The notes beneath the pieces were generated by a model. It was not told the origin of the DNA, did not search any database, and was given only the letters and a program-made list of their open reading frames with translations. Position numbers and translations under genes: made by a program. Below, in pieces: positions 28,092 through 37,037 of a DNA stretch of 64,000 nucleotides. Numbering within the stretch: position 1 is the stretch's first letter; the number at the start of each line of letters is the position of its first letter. Source of the DNA: Bacillus alkalicellulosilyticus (lineage in GTDB: Bacteria; Bacillota; Bacilli; Bacillales; Bacillaceae_F); the NCBI RefSeq assembly GCF_002019795.1, contig NZ_KV917381.1, positions 3,008,068 to 3,072,067 of the forward strand, given 5' to 3'.

Positions 28092-28361
28092 ATGGCAAAA
28101 AAATCCAAAGTAGCAAAAGAAATGAAGCGTCAACAGTTAGTGGCTCGCTATGCCGAGTTGCGAAGAGAGTTAAAGGAAAAAGGAGACTATGAAGCATTAA
28201 GAAAACTTCCAAGAGATTCTTCTCCAACACGCTTAACAAGAAGATGTGAGATGACTGGAAGGCCTCGTGGGGTACTTCGTAAATTTAAACTATCAAGAAT
28301 TGCTTTCAGGGAATTAGCTCATAAAGGGCAAGTGCCAGGTGTTAAAAAATCAAGCTGGTAA
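28092..28361 (+). CDS. rpsN2: Zinc-free ribosomal protein S14 (alternative, uS14)
   Basis: 89 residues, longer than the 61-residue zinc-ribbon S14, and without CxxC pairs. It contains the family end [24 protein letters not shown] and KKSSW. Such C-minus forms replace the zinc-binding S14 during zinc starvation and free zinc in B. subtilis. The ATG at 28092 has AAAGGTGAT. An in-frame GTG at 28083 is part of that ribosome site. The Zur box upstream fits. The next gene, a degenerate COG0523 protein, is 27 bp away in the same transcript. Confidence 0.95.
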   Translation: MAKKSKVAKEMKRQQLVARYAELRRELKEKGDYEALRKLPRDSSPTRLTRRCEMTGRPRGVLRKFKLSRIAFRELAHKGQVPGVKKSSW

Positions 28362-28388
28362 CGACTTACTGTAAAAGGGGTGTGAAAA

Positions 28389-29408
28389 ATGGAAAAAGTG
28401 CTCCCTCTTATCGTTTTATCTGGTTTCCCCTTAAGGGATAAATGTATATTTATGGAACGCTTCCAAGACGAGAAACAACAAAGAGTATTGAAGATTCTAT
28501 TTCAACAAGAAAAAAGCAAATTGAAGGTAAAGGCAGAAGATCCTTTTAACGTGACATTGATAGGAAAAACTGTTCATAATGCAGTCATTGATTCGATCAA
28601 TCAACTACATACAGTTGTTAAAAGAATGGATTTGACCGAAGATTTTGATGGGATTATATTAGATATGTTTCCGACGGTTGAGCCCCCGATAGACGCATTA
28701 CTAGCTTTTTGTAAAGAGATGAATATCACTTTTAAATCACACATCCATCTTATTGATGCTAGGGAATTTTGGTTTTCCTATTTTTCAGAACATGAAATCT
28801 TAGTAGATGCTGAAGATTCCCTTGAACGGAGGGATTATACGGTAGGTGAAATGCTAACTAACCAATTAGAATTCGCTGATACAATTGTCTTTTGTCATAC
28901 CAATCATTTATCACATGAGCGACTCGGAGAATTATATTCTTTTGTTATGAGCTTGCAACCAAAAGCAATGGTTGTGACATTCGAAGAGTTTTTTCAAGCG
29001 GATGACAATAGAATGTATGAACTCCATTCCGCTTCTTCGCTGTATACACATCAATTGAACATAGCTGAATCAAGGAAACACTTGAAGGTAGTAGGACAGT
29101 ATGGAATAGGTACATATGTATATAAAAGTCCAAAATCAATTTCACTTTCAAGGTTAGAGTATTTTTTTCATCAGTTTCCGCCTGAAGTGTTTCGAATGAA
29201 AGGGCAATGTTACAATCCTATGAATCATGAGCTATATGTGATTTCCCAAGTGGGCTCGTCGATTCAAGTAGATACCTTTGACATGCCCACTTGGTCTTCC
29301 TCTGTCATGTCTGAGTTTTTATTTATTGGTGAAGAACTTGACCAACAAGATATTCAGCAGAGGCTGGATGAATGCTTTGATCAACAACATCGCTCATTAG
29401 GGTCATAA
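28389..29408 (+). CDS. CobW/COG0523-like protein without P-loop
   Basis: 339 residues that follow the COG0523 fold from end to end: LIVLSGFP at the start, DGIILDMFPTVEPPID where the family has [20 protein letters not shown] for the VVDT strand, LTNQLEFADTIVFCHTNHL for the [13 protein letters not shown] block, and a C-terminal EFLFIGEELDQQDIQQRL. However, the P-loop is LSGFPLRDKCIF (no GxxxxGKT), the CxCC motif is missing and NKxD is HTN. GTP hydrolysis is therefore unlikely. Co-transcribed with zinc-free S14 under a Zur box, so a role in zinc shortage is inferred. Confidence 0.85.
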   Translation: MEKVLPLIVLSGFPLRDKCIFMERFQDEKQQRVLKILFQQEKSKLKVKAEDPFNVTLIGKTVHNAVIDSINQLHTVVKRMDLTEDFDGIILDMFPTVEPPIDALLAFCKEMNITFKSHIHLIDAREFWFSYFSEHEILVDAEDSLERRDYTVGEMLTNQLEFADTIVFCHTNHLSHERLGELYSFVMSLQPKAMVVTFEEFFQADDNRMYELHSASSLYTHQLNIAESRKHLKVVGQYGIGTYVYKSPKSISLSRLEYFFHQFPPEVFRMKGQCYNPMNHELYVISQVGSSIQVDTFDMPTWSSSVMSEFLFIGEELDQQDIQQRLDECFDQQHRSLGS

Positions 29409-29472
29409 TAAAGCGACAATGTAGGTGAGCAACGAGTGGAACCAAAGCCACTGATATTTAAAGCATTGTTTC

Positions 29473-29779
29473 CTTTTTCGGACTCGGTCAATGCTTTTTC
29501 TGCTCGGCCTGTCCGTATTGGTTCTCTTTTCGGACTCGGCCCACCCTTTTTCTGCTCGGCCTGTCCGTATTGACTCTCTTTTCGGACTCGGCCCACCCTT
29601 TTTCTGCTCGGCCTGTCCGTATTGGTTCTCTTTTCGGACTCGGTCCACCCTTTTTCTGCTCGGCCTGTCCGTATTGGTTCTCTTTTCGGACTCGGCCCAC
29701 CCTTTTTCTGCTCGGCCTGTCCGTATTGGTTCTCTTTTCGGACTCGGCCCACCCTTTTTCTGCTCGGCCTGTCCGTATT
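29473..29779. repeat. Tandem array A: about six 52-bp units
   Basis: The motif CGGCCTGTCCGTATT recurs at 29505, 29557, 29609, 29661, 29713 and 29765, an exact 52-bp period. Each unit reads roughly TTTTCGGACTCGGCCCACC, CTTTTTCTGCT, CGGCCTGTCCGTATTGG. GTCCG and CGGAC can form a short stem. The first unit is divergent. No spacers separate the units. All frames stay open only because the unit lacks stop codons, and 52 is not a multiple of three, so coding is unlikely. Confidence 0.95.
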
Positions 29780-30733
29780 AAAGAAACCACCAAGGCAAAG
29801 ACCGCCTTGGGGCGGGCCTTCGCTTCCCTGCTCGCCTGGTAGGAGAACACCACTCCTCCCACGCTCTTTCTTTGCAGGGGCTTTCGGCCCTTACAAAGAA
29901 ACCACCAAGGCAAAGACCGCCTTGGTGGGGGCCTTCGCTTCTCTGCTCGCCTGGTAGGAGAAAATCACTCCTCCCACGCTCTTTCTTTGCAGGGGCTTTC
30001 GGCCCTTACGAAGAAACCACCAAGGCAAAGACCGCCTTGGTGGGGGCCTCCGCTTCCCTGCTCGCCTGGTAGGAGAAAATCACTCCTCCCACGCTCTTTC
30101 TTTGCAGGGGCTTTCGCCCCTTCCAACGAGACCACCACGGCAAAGCCCGCCTTGGTGCTGGCCTTCGCTTCCCTGCTCGCCTGGTAGGAGAACACCACTC
30201 CTCCCACGCTCTTTCTTTGCAGGGGCTTTCGCCCCTTCCAACGAGACCACCACGGCAAAGCCCGCCTTGGTGCTGGCCTTCGCTTCCCTGCTCGCCTGGT
30301 AGGAGAACACCACTCCTCCCACGCTCTTTCTTTGCAGGGGCTTTCGCCCCTTCCAACGAGACCACCACGGCAAAGCCCGCCTTGGTGCTGGCCTTCGCTT
30401 CCCTGCTCGCCTGGTAGGAGAACACCACTCCTCCCACGCTCTTTCTTTGCAGGGGCTTTCGGCCCTTACGAAGAAACCACCAAGGCAAAGACCGCCTTGG
30501 TGGGGGCCTTCGCTTCTCTGCTCGCCTGGTAGGAGAAAATCACTCCTCCCACGCTCTTTCTTTGCAGGGGCTTTCGGCCCTTACGAAGAAACCACCAAGG
30601 CAAAGACCGCCTTGGTGGGGGCCTTCGCTTCCCTGCTCGCCTGGTAGGAGAAAATCACTCCTCCCACGCTCTTTCTTTGCAGGGGCTTTCGGCCCTTACG
30701 AAGAAACCACCAAGGCAAAGACCGCCTTGGTGG
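29780..30733. repeat. Tandem array B: eight and a third 115-bp units
   Basis: Units begin at 29780, 29895, 30010, 30125, 30240, 30355, 30470 and 30585, with a 34-bp partial copy at 30700. A hand count of one unit gives about 57% G+C, far above the neighbouring genes. Each holds CCACCAAGGC/GCCTTGGTGG (10-bp stem, 7-base loop) and GGAG/CTCC around AAAATCA or AACACCA. Units 4-6 form a second subtype (ACGAGACCACCACGGC, weaker stem). Arrays A and B together fill the gap between the COG0523-like gene and mutL. Period 115 shifts the frame, so it is not protein-coding. Confidence 0.95.
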
Positions 30734-30742
30734 TATCTTCTA

Positions 30743-32620
30743 TTACATTATTCGTTTGAACATTTTTTCCATTTCGTAGGTTGTGATGTGGATTAGGATG
30801 GGTCTGCCGTGTGGACATGTGAATGGGTCTTCGCATGTTCGTAGCGATTCTAATAGTGCAAACATTTCGTCTTGTCGTAGATGGCGATTGGCTTTGATTG
30901 AGCCTTTACACGACATAATTATCGCTGCATCTTCTCTTAATTTTTTGATGTCTACTTTTTTCGTTGTGAGTACTTGGTTGATTATCTCTTCAATGGTTTC
31001 TTGTTCTTCTCCTTTTGGAAACCATGTCGGATGGGAGCGAACAATAAAGCTCGTTCTACCAAATGGTTCTAGGAAAACTCCTACTTTTTGTAATTCATCC
31101 TGGTGGTCTGCTAGAATCGGGATTTCTGAGTTCGTAAATTCCAAAGTATATGGAACTAATAACTCTTGTAATTCTGGAGACACCTTGCCGACATTTTCTC
31201 TATAGTATTCATATTTTATTCGCTCTTGAGCTGCATGTTGGTCAATGATATATAGACCGTTATCATTTTGCGCTAATATATATGTCCCGTGCATTTGACC
31301 AATCGGATATAGAGTAGGAACTCGGTCATTTTGATTGTATTCATGAGCATTTTGTACGGATTCTTTCGTATCCGCAAACTCTTCAGTATTTGTTTCTTCC
31401 ACGGCTTGTACTACCTCGATTGTTGAAGGCTGTTCTTTTTTTTCTAGAAAGCCTGTCCCAACATTCCTTTCGTCAACTTGATACGGACTGGCAGTATTGG
31501 TGGATGAACTTTTTTGATAAGAAGAGTCATAGTGTTTTGCTGTTTCTCGCGCTTTTGCTTGAGAAGGAAACTGAAAACTCATTTGTTCGGATTGTTGTTT
31601 TTCACGCTTGACTATACCTAACTCTGGAATGAGTTGAATTTTCTTAAAAACCTTTTGAATGGATTCTTTTACTAATGTAAACAACTCTTCTTCCTTACTT
31701 AACCTTACTTCAAGTTTTGCTGGATGAACGTTGACATCGACTAGCTTCGGGTCCATTTCTATATTTAACACAACCAAAGGGTATCTCCCTATCGGAAGCA
31801 ACGTATGATAGCCTTCTTGTATGGCTTTGGCGACAGTAAAGTTTTTAATGTATCTGCCGTTAATAAACGTTGACATGTATTGCCTTGATGCTCTAGTGAC
31901 TTCTGGTTTGGCAACATAACCTCTGAGCTTAAAGTCTAGTGATTCTGACTCCAGCTTTACCATTTGCTTCGCTGCTGAAATCCCATAAATTGATGCTATA
32001 ACTTGAAGGACATCTCCATTTCCGCTCGTTCGAAGGAGCTCTTTTTCATTATGATATAGTTCAAAAGAAACTTCTGGATGAGCAAGTGCCAAACGGTTCA
32101 TGACATCACTGACATTGCCAAGTTCGGTATGAATCGTCTTCATATATTTTAGTCGTGCAGGCGTATTGTAAAACAATTGAGTCACAATAATTTCCGTACC
32201 CTTGCGACTTTTTGTCCGTTTGGTTTCCTTAATCAGGCCACCTTCAAGCTTTATCTGTGTTCCAGCATCATTTCCTGTACATGTTGAAAGCTCTAAATGG
32301 GATACAGAGGCAATACTTGGGAGGGCTTCACCTCGAAATCCTAATGTTAAAATCGAAAAAAGATCTTGATCGGTTTTAATCTTACTTGTCGCATGTCGGA
32401 AAAATGCTGTTTCCACATCGTCCGCTTCAATGCCGTCACCATTATCAAGGATTCTTATTCTTTCCAGACCAGCTTCATCGACTTCGACAATAATGTGTGT
32501 ACTGTTCGCATCAATCGAGTTTTCTACTAACTCTTTTACGATAGAAGCTGGTCTTTCAACCACTTCACCCGCTGCTATTTTATTTGATAATTGCTCATCT
32601 AACTTAACGATTTTCCCCAT
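30743..32620 (-). CDS. mutL: DNA mismatch repair protein MutL
   Basis: 625 residues from the ATG at 32620 ([18 protein letters not shown]), with AAGGATGAG upstream. GHKL ATPase motifs: ENSIDA, DNGDGI and GFRGEAL. The C-terminal endonuclease motif is intact ([12 protein letters not shown]), with the zinc motif CPHGRP, so this is a nicking MutL as in B. subtilis. It lies 4 bp after mutS. Its stop codon is only about 10 bp from the end of tandem array B. Confidence 0.97.
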   Translation of the reverse strand: MGKIVKLDEQLSNKIAAGEVVERPASIVKELVENSIDANSTHIIVEVDEAGLERIRILDNGDGIEADDVETAFFRHATSKIKTDQDLFSILTLGFRGEALPSIASVSHLELSTCTGNDAGTQIKLEGGLIKETKRTKSRKGTEIIVTQLFYNTPARLKYMKTIHTELGNVSDVMNRLALAHPEVSFELYHNEKELLRTSGNGDVLQVIASIYGISAAKQMVKLESESLDFKLRGYVAKPEVTRASRQYMSTFINGRYIKNFTVAKAIQEGYHTLLPIGRYPLVVLNIEMDPKLVDVNVHPAKLEVRLSKEEELFTLVKESIQKVFKKIQLIPELGIVKREKQQSEQMSFQFPSQAKARETAKHYDSSYQKSSSTNTASPYQVDERNVGTGFLEKKEQPSTIEVVQAVEETNTEEFADTKESVQNAHEYNQNDRVPTLYPIGQMHGTYILAQNDNGLYIIDQHAAQERIKYEYYRENVGKVSPELQELLVPYTLEFTNSEIPILADHQDELQKVGVFLEPFGRTSFIVRSHPTWFPKGEEQETIEEIINQVLTTKKVDIKKLREDAAIIMSCKGSIKANRHLRQDEMFALLESLRTCEDPFTCPHGRPILIHITTYEMEKMFKRIM

Positions 32621-32624
32621 CGTC

Positions 32625-35216
32625 TCATCCTTTATTTCTGACTTTCTTTTGTAGTTCATTAAGCGCTGAGAGAGCTTCAATCGGTGTCATATTTAATATA
32701 TCAATTTGACTTATCGTTTCTATGATTTGTCTTTCATTTGAACTAACTGCTCTTGTCTTTTTCTTATCAAGGACAGGTTCATCCTCAAACAATGTGAGCT
32801 GCTTCTCCTCTACCATTACAGAAGAAGGACTTGTTTCTTTAGCACCCGCTTCTAGCTCAGTTAACAACTGTGTTGCTCTTGCAATTACCGGAGCGGGAAT
32901 ATCTGCTAACTCTGCGACATAAATTCCATAGCTTCGATCAGCTTGTCCATCTACGACTTTATGAAGAAAGACAATTTTACCTTCTTCCTCCATCGCTGAT
33001 ACATGTACATTCTTTACTTTCGTTAATTGTTGGTCAAGTACGGTCAGTTCATGGTAATGAGTCGAAAATAACGTTTTGGCCCCGATGTTTTCATGAATAT
33101 ATTCAATAATCGCTTGCGCCAATGCCATCCCATCATAAGTTGAAGTTCCCCTACCAATTTCATCTAATAACACAAGGCTATCTTGTGTGGCTTTCGTTAA
33201 TGCATATTTCGTTTCTAGCATCTCGACCATAAATGTACTTTGCCCACGAGCTAAATCATCGGCTGCACCAATTCTAGTAAAGATTTGGTCAAATATAGGT
33301 AACTTCGCTTCAGTAGCAGGTACATATGAACCAATTTGAGCCATAATTGATATTAAAGCAAGCTGACGCATATACGTACTTTTCCCTGCCATATTTGGTC
33401 CGGTAATGAGAAGCATTTCTCTATCTTCATTCATCATGACATCATTGGCAACATATGCTCCATTGCCGATTACTTTTTCAACAACAGGATGACGCCCATC
33501 GATAATAGACACTGTGCGGTCACTTGTAAATGTCGGTTTTACAAAATGTTGTTTTTCTGAAACAGTAGCAAAACTTTGTAACACATCAATTGTACTGACA
33601 CATAAAGCGATGTATTGCAGTTGAGAGATATATGTTTTCACTTCTTCTCTAATCTCTAAAAAGATGTGATACTCTAAATCTTCAATTTTTTCCTCTGCTT
33701 CTAGAATTAACGCTTCCTTTTCCTTTAACTCCGGCGTGATATAACGTTCTGCGTTCGTTAATGTTTGCTTACGTTCATATCGCCCTTCAGGTAGCAAATG
33801 AAGATTCGCTCTTGTTACTTCGATATAATAACCAAATACTTTATTAAAGCCTACTTTCAGAGACTTTATTCCTGTTTCAATTCTTTCTTTTTGTTCGAGC
33901 TCTGCAATCCAGGATTTTCCGTTAATCGAAGCATCACGGTAAGTATCAAGTTCTTGATGATATCCTGCTCGGATCATTCCCCCGTCTTTTACAGATAAAG
34001 GAGGGTCGTCTACTAAGCTTTGTTCTAACAAATCTAATAACTCTTCACAGCAATCAATCGAAGTTGTCATTTTAGTAATATAAGAGTTTTGCAACTGTTC
34101 TCCGTTGTCAATAATGGCTGGTAGTTGCTGTAGTGATTTTCGAAGTTGCACTAAATCACGGGCATTTACATTTCCGTATGCTACTCTTCCAGCTAGACGT
34201 TCTAAGTCATATACTTCTCTTAACCGCTCTCGAAGCTCTTCCCTAATAAAGAAGTGGTCAAGCATCACTTCTACTGCACCTAATCTCTCTTCTATGCGTT
34301 TTTTATCAAGTAATGGTCGTTCAACCCATTTTTTAAGTAAACGACCTCCCATAGCTGTTACAGTCGCATCTACAACAGACAACAGAGATCCTTGTTTCTT
34401 TTTTTCACGAAGCGTTTCAACGAGTTCTAGATTTCGCTTAGAATGATAGTCAATCTTCATAAAATCAGTTGTCGTATAGTAATGGACAGGTTGCAAATGG
34501 TGCAATGAGCGCTTTTGTGTATTTTCTAAGTAATTCACTAGCCTTGCAAAGGTCTTTTCTAATTTTTCTTGTGTGAGGTTCTCACATAAAGAAACAAAGG
34601 CTTCTGGTAATGTTTCATTGTCTTCAAAAGAGACAGTAACGGTTAAGAATTCTTGAAAACGAGCTTGTTTTTGCTTTTCTAATTCACTAGCTACCACGAC
34701 TTCTTTCGCTTGAATGGTAGCAACTTCTTGAACAACTTCATCAAAATCACCAACAAGTAATGTGACAAAGCTTTCGCCCGTTGTTAAATCCGTCCGTGCT
34801 AATCCATAACTGCCATCCTGGAAATCTGAAATCGCAACAATGTAATTGTTTTCTTTTTCCTGTATCGTCCGGCCTTCCATGACCGTACCTGGTGTAATCA
34901 TTCGAACAACTTCTCGCTTTACCACACCTTTTGCGAGCTTCGGATCTTCTACTTGTTCTGCAACAGCAATCTTAAATCCTTTTTCAATTAATTGAGTTAT
35001 ATAATTATCAGCTGCATGATAAGGGACACCACACATTGGAATCTTTTCTTTGTCTCCCCCTCGAGCTGTTAATGTAATTTCTAATTCATGGGCTGCTTTT
35101 ACGGCATCATCAAAAAACAGCTCATAAAAGTCACCTAAACGAAAAAATAAAAAGGCATCTTGGTGTTGAGCCTTTATTTCTAAATATTGCTTTATCATCG
35201 GAGTATGCTCAGCCAT
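32625..35216 (-). CDS. mutS: DNA mismatch recognition protein MutS
   Basis: 863 residues. The mismatch-binding domain begins [28 protein letters not shown], which includes the Phe-x-Glu wedge region. The ATPase has Walker [10 protein letters not shown], Walker [17 protein letters not shown] and the STHYHEL histidine. MutS recruits MutL to mismatches. It is the first gene of mutS-mutL, preceded by GATGGAGGAAAA. Confidence 0.98.
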   Translation of the reverse strand: MAEHTPMIKQYLEIKAQHQDAFLFFRLGDFYELFFDDAVKAAHELEITLTARGGDKEKIPMCGVPYHAADNYITQLIEKGFKIAVAEQVEDPKLAKGVVKREVVRMITPGTVMEGRTIQEKENNYIVAISDFQDGSYGLARTDLTTGESFVTLLVGDFDEVVQEVATIQAKEVVVASELEKQKQARFQEFLTVTVSFEDNETLPEAFVSLCENLTQEKLEKTFARLVNYLENTQKRSLHHLQPVHYYTTTDFMKIDYHSKRNLELVETLREKKKQGSLLSVVDATVTAMGGRLLKKWVERPLLDKKRIEERLGAVEVMLDHFFIREELRERLREVYDLERLAGRVAYGNVNARDLVQLRKSLQQLPAIIDNGEQLQNSYITKMTTSIDCCEELLDLLEQSLVDDPPLSVKDGGMIRAGYHQELDTYRDASINGKSWIAELEQKERIETGIKSLKVGFNKVFGYYIEVTRANLHLLPEGRYERKQTLTNAERYITPELKEKEALILEAEEKIEDLEYHIFLEIREEVKTYISQLQYIALCVSTIDVLQSFATVSEKQHFVKPTFTSDRTVSIIDGRHPVVEKVIGNGAYVANDVMMNEDREMLLITGPNMAGKSTYMRQLALISIMAQIGSYVPATEAKLPIFDQIFTRIGAADDLARGQSTFMVEMLETKYALTKATQDSLVLLDEIGRGTSTYDGMALAQAIIEYIHENIGAKTLFSTHYHELTVLDQQLTKVKNVHVSAMEEEGKIVFLHKVVDGQADRSYGIYVAELADIPAPVIARATQLLTELEAGAKETSPSSVMVEEKQLTLFEDEPVLDKKKTRAVSSNERQIIETISQIDILNMTPIEALSALNELQKKVRNKG

Positions 35217-35276
35217 CGTTTTCCTCCATCTATCTTATAATCTACCGTTATTATAACATAGAAAAAAGAGAGTAGA

Positions 35277-35310
35277 TTAAGAAAAGCGACACCAGTCGCC
35301 TTTTCTTAAA
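35277..35310. terminator. Strong hairpin upstream of mutS
   Basis: TTAAGAAAAGCGAC pairs with GTCGCCTTTTCTTAA (one bulged C). It lies 60 bp upstream of mutS, in the gap after cotE transcription starts from the other side, and directly abuts the structured element at 35313. It may be a terminator or part of that element. Confidence 0.5.
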
Positions 35311-35312
35311 TG

Positions 35313-35398
35313 CGATGCGCGAAGCCACTGCCCTCTTTGTAAAAGTGCTTTAATAAGTGTACTTCTTATTAAAGTACTTGCAGTGAGCAAAGCCATCG
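35313..35398. repeat. Structured GCGAAGC element, single copy
   Basis: CGATG/CATCG outer stem; GCGAAGC on the left arm and AGCAAAGC on the right; CACTGC/GCAGTG inner stem; then a 15-bp hairpin (AAGTGCTTTAATAAG with CTTATTAAAGTACTT). The same order is seen at 14750 and 46251. It lies in the 380-bp gap between mutS and cotE, which has no gene. Confidence 0.7.
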
Positions 35399-35461
35399 CT
35401 CTTCCTGAGAAGCATATAAATCCTTCTTAGAATCTCCTCACAAGACTTTTAATGATTTTTC

Positions 35462-35520
35462 ACGGATGGAAAGGCTTCGCTCGTTGCACGCTTGTTAGGA
35501 GAAAACCACTCCTAACAACC
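35462..35520. repeat. Single-copy relative of the 115-bp unit
   Basis: The text GGCTTCGCTCGTTGCACGC, then TTGTTAGGAG, AAAACCA, CTCCTAACAA parallels GCCTTCGCTTCCCTGCTCGCC, TGGTAGGAG, AACACCA, CTCCTCCC of array B. Here the last part is a perfect 10-bp hairpin. Confidence 0.6.
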
Positions 35521-35560
35521 TTAAGACTAACCAACAACTTTCGTATTAGGTGGTAAATAA

Positions 35561-35590
35561 AAAAAACTAGGAAGATTTCTCTTCCTAGTT
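35561..35590 (-). terminator. cotE terminator
   Basis: AACTAGGAAGA/TCTTCCTAGTT stem followed by eight T on the minus strand. Confidence 0.88.
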
Positions 35591-35597
35591 CCCTTCA

Positions 35598-36170
35598 TTA
35601 TTCTTCTAGGTCACCCATTAAGAAATTCGGGTCAAGGTCTTCAAACTCTTCATCATCGACTTGTTCTGCCCAGTCTTCCGGTTGAAGCTCTTCAATCGTT
35701 CCGTCCGGTGAAACGGCTACATTGATTTTTGTTTCACCAATGACCTCTACTAAAAATTCGCGTTCCACTTGGACGACAACTGTAGAGCCGTTTGGAGAAA
35801 CCGTCGCTTCTAGCGTGTTCGGCTGTTGAACAGCACGAGCAATCACTTCTACATCCTCAGAGAGAATGTTTTGGTCACGGACCGCGAGTGGTACAACATC
35901 AGTGTAAGTAACTGTTTCGGTCGCTACTTCCGTCTTTGTGTTGTTATGGTGTGAGTACCATACGTTAATGTCGTAGCTTCCGAGAACCTCCACCGCATCA
36001 CCTTTTTTAGCTGCCTCATATTTATGATTAATAATCCAGCAGCCGAGGATACTCGTCGGCCTTTGTGAAGGGCTGATTGTATGACTTGCTTGAGAGAACT
36101 TTCTTCCCTTACCACAGACCGCTTTCGTAATAATTTCTCGAAAATTTAAATCCTTGTCTGTCTCTGACAT
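35598..36170 (-). CDS. cotE: Spore coat morphogenetic protein CotE
   Basis: 190 residues from the ATG at 36170 ([20 protein letters not shown]) with GAGGAGGG upstream. Family blocks include [14 protein letters not shown] and [18 protein letters not shown]. The C-terminus is very acidic ([19 protein letters not shown]), as in B. subtilis CotE. CotE directs outer-coat assembly around the forespore. It lies between ricA and mutS as in B. subtilis. Expression should depend on mother-cell sigma factors; I could not assign the promoter with confidence. Confidence 0.95.
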   Translation of the reverse strand: MSETDKDLNFREIITKAVCGKGRKFSQASHTISPSQRPTSILGCWIINHKYEAAKKGDAVEVLGSYDINVWYSHHNNTKTEVATETVTYTDVVPLAVRDQNILSEDVEVIARAVQQPNTLEATVSPNGSTVVVQVEREFLVEVIGETKINVAVSPDGTIEELQPEDWAEQVDDEEFEDLDPNFLMGDLEE

Positions 36171-36565
36171 GATTAAACCCTCCTCATTCATATCATAAAG
36201 AAATCTTGACTTCCGCCTATTTGCAAGGGCGATGGCCTAGATCCCATGGTCAAAAGTACGATAGTCCTATGACCAAATAAAATCCGAAGTTCGTGTTGAA
36301 CAGATTTCGTACACAAATTGGTCCGCCAATTTTCTTCACTTCCATCCTATGCAGGGCAAATGACCATTGTGCTAAAAAAATCTTGAAAGGATGACCTTCG
36401 TTATAATCAAGGTGATAATTACGAGTAATCTATACAACGATATGTATGATCTGTTTACTTTATGAGCACTTTTTTAAAAAAACTTGCCCAAATAAAGTCA
36501 ACCTTTTATAACATCATCCTATCCTCCATAATTCTGACGGATCTCTCTTATAGATATGATAAGAA
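36171..36565. other. Intergenic region upstream of cotE
   Basis: About 400 bp between ricA and cotE without a supported gene. It must carry the cotE promoter(s). A loose inverted repeat (TGGTCA...TGACCA, about 36248-36275) is the only other structure seen. Confidence 0.5.
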
Positions 36566-36602
36566 AAAACCATCTATGACTATTTCATAGATGGTTTTCT
36601 TT
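36566..36602 (-). terminator. ricA terminator
   Basis: Perfect stem AAAACCATCTATGA / TCATAGATGGTTTT followed by TTTTCTTA on the minus strand. Confidence 0.88.
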
Positions 36603-36605
36603 GAT

Positions 36606-37037
36606 TTAATGACCGCAGCAGTCATTATCAAAAGGACTCTTTGTAGTGGTTCCCTTTAAATGGTCTCCACCCATAGATTCGATAATTTCTTTTGTAACAG
36701 AATCAGAGATTGTGCTAGATACGAGTTGCAGTAAATAGTTAACATCCATTTGGCTTTGTTTAAACTCTTGCACTAGAGGAATGTCATCAATTTCATCTTG
36801 TAATTGGTCTATTCGTTGTTCCACTTTCTCAAGAGCTTCTGACTTTCCATAATGTTGTAAATTGACAGCTTCTTTTTGTTCTTTTTTAATTTTTGCGATG
36901 ATTTCTTGAACTTTAAGATTTTCATTGATTTGCTTTTCTGCTTTTTTAAAGAATTCTACTTCTTCTGTTTCGGCAATCATGCTTGCTAGTTCTCTCGCCT
37001 TTGCAATAATTTCATCTTTAGTATATAGATTCCCCAT
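36606..37037 (-). CDS. ricA: RicA (YmcA), regulator of development and RNA processing
   Basis: 143 residues of the YlbF/YmcA family, mainly helical, with QEIIAKIKKEQKEAVNLQHYGK in the middle (cut at GKSEAL). The C-terminal DNDCCGH supplies cysteines; RicA, RicF and RicT bind iron-sulfur clusters in B. subtilis and assist RNase Y, whose gene is also in this window. The ATG directly follows the miaB stop (TAAATG), and its ribosome site GAGGTGA is inside miaB. Confidence 0.93.
   Translation of the reverse strand: MGNLYTKDEIIAKARELASMIAETEEVEFFKKAEKQINENLKVQEIIAKIKKEQKEAVNLQHYGKSEALEKVEQRIDQLQDEIDDIPLVQEFKQSQMDVNYLLQLVSSTISDSVTKEIIESMGGDHLKGTTTKSPFDNDCCGH

Noticed and set aside
29473-30733. CRISPR array
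   Set aside because: Units are contiguous and 52 or 115 bp long, with no unique spacers between short repeats, and no cas genes are nearby.
29491-30759. Many overlapping 66-160 residue reading frames on both strands in the tandem arrays
   Set aside because: They exist because the GC-rich units lack stop codons. Unit lengths 52 and 115 are not multiples of three, so the predicted proteins change frame at each unit, and none has a ribosome site of its own.
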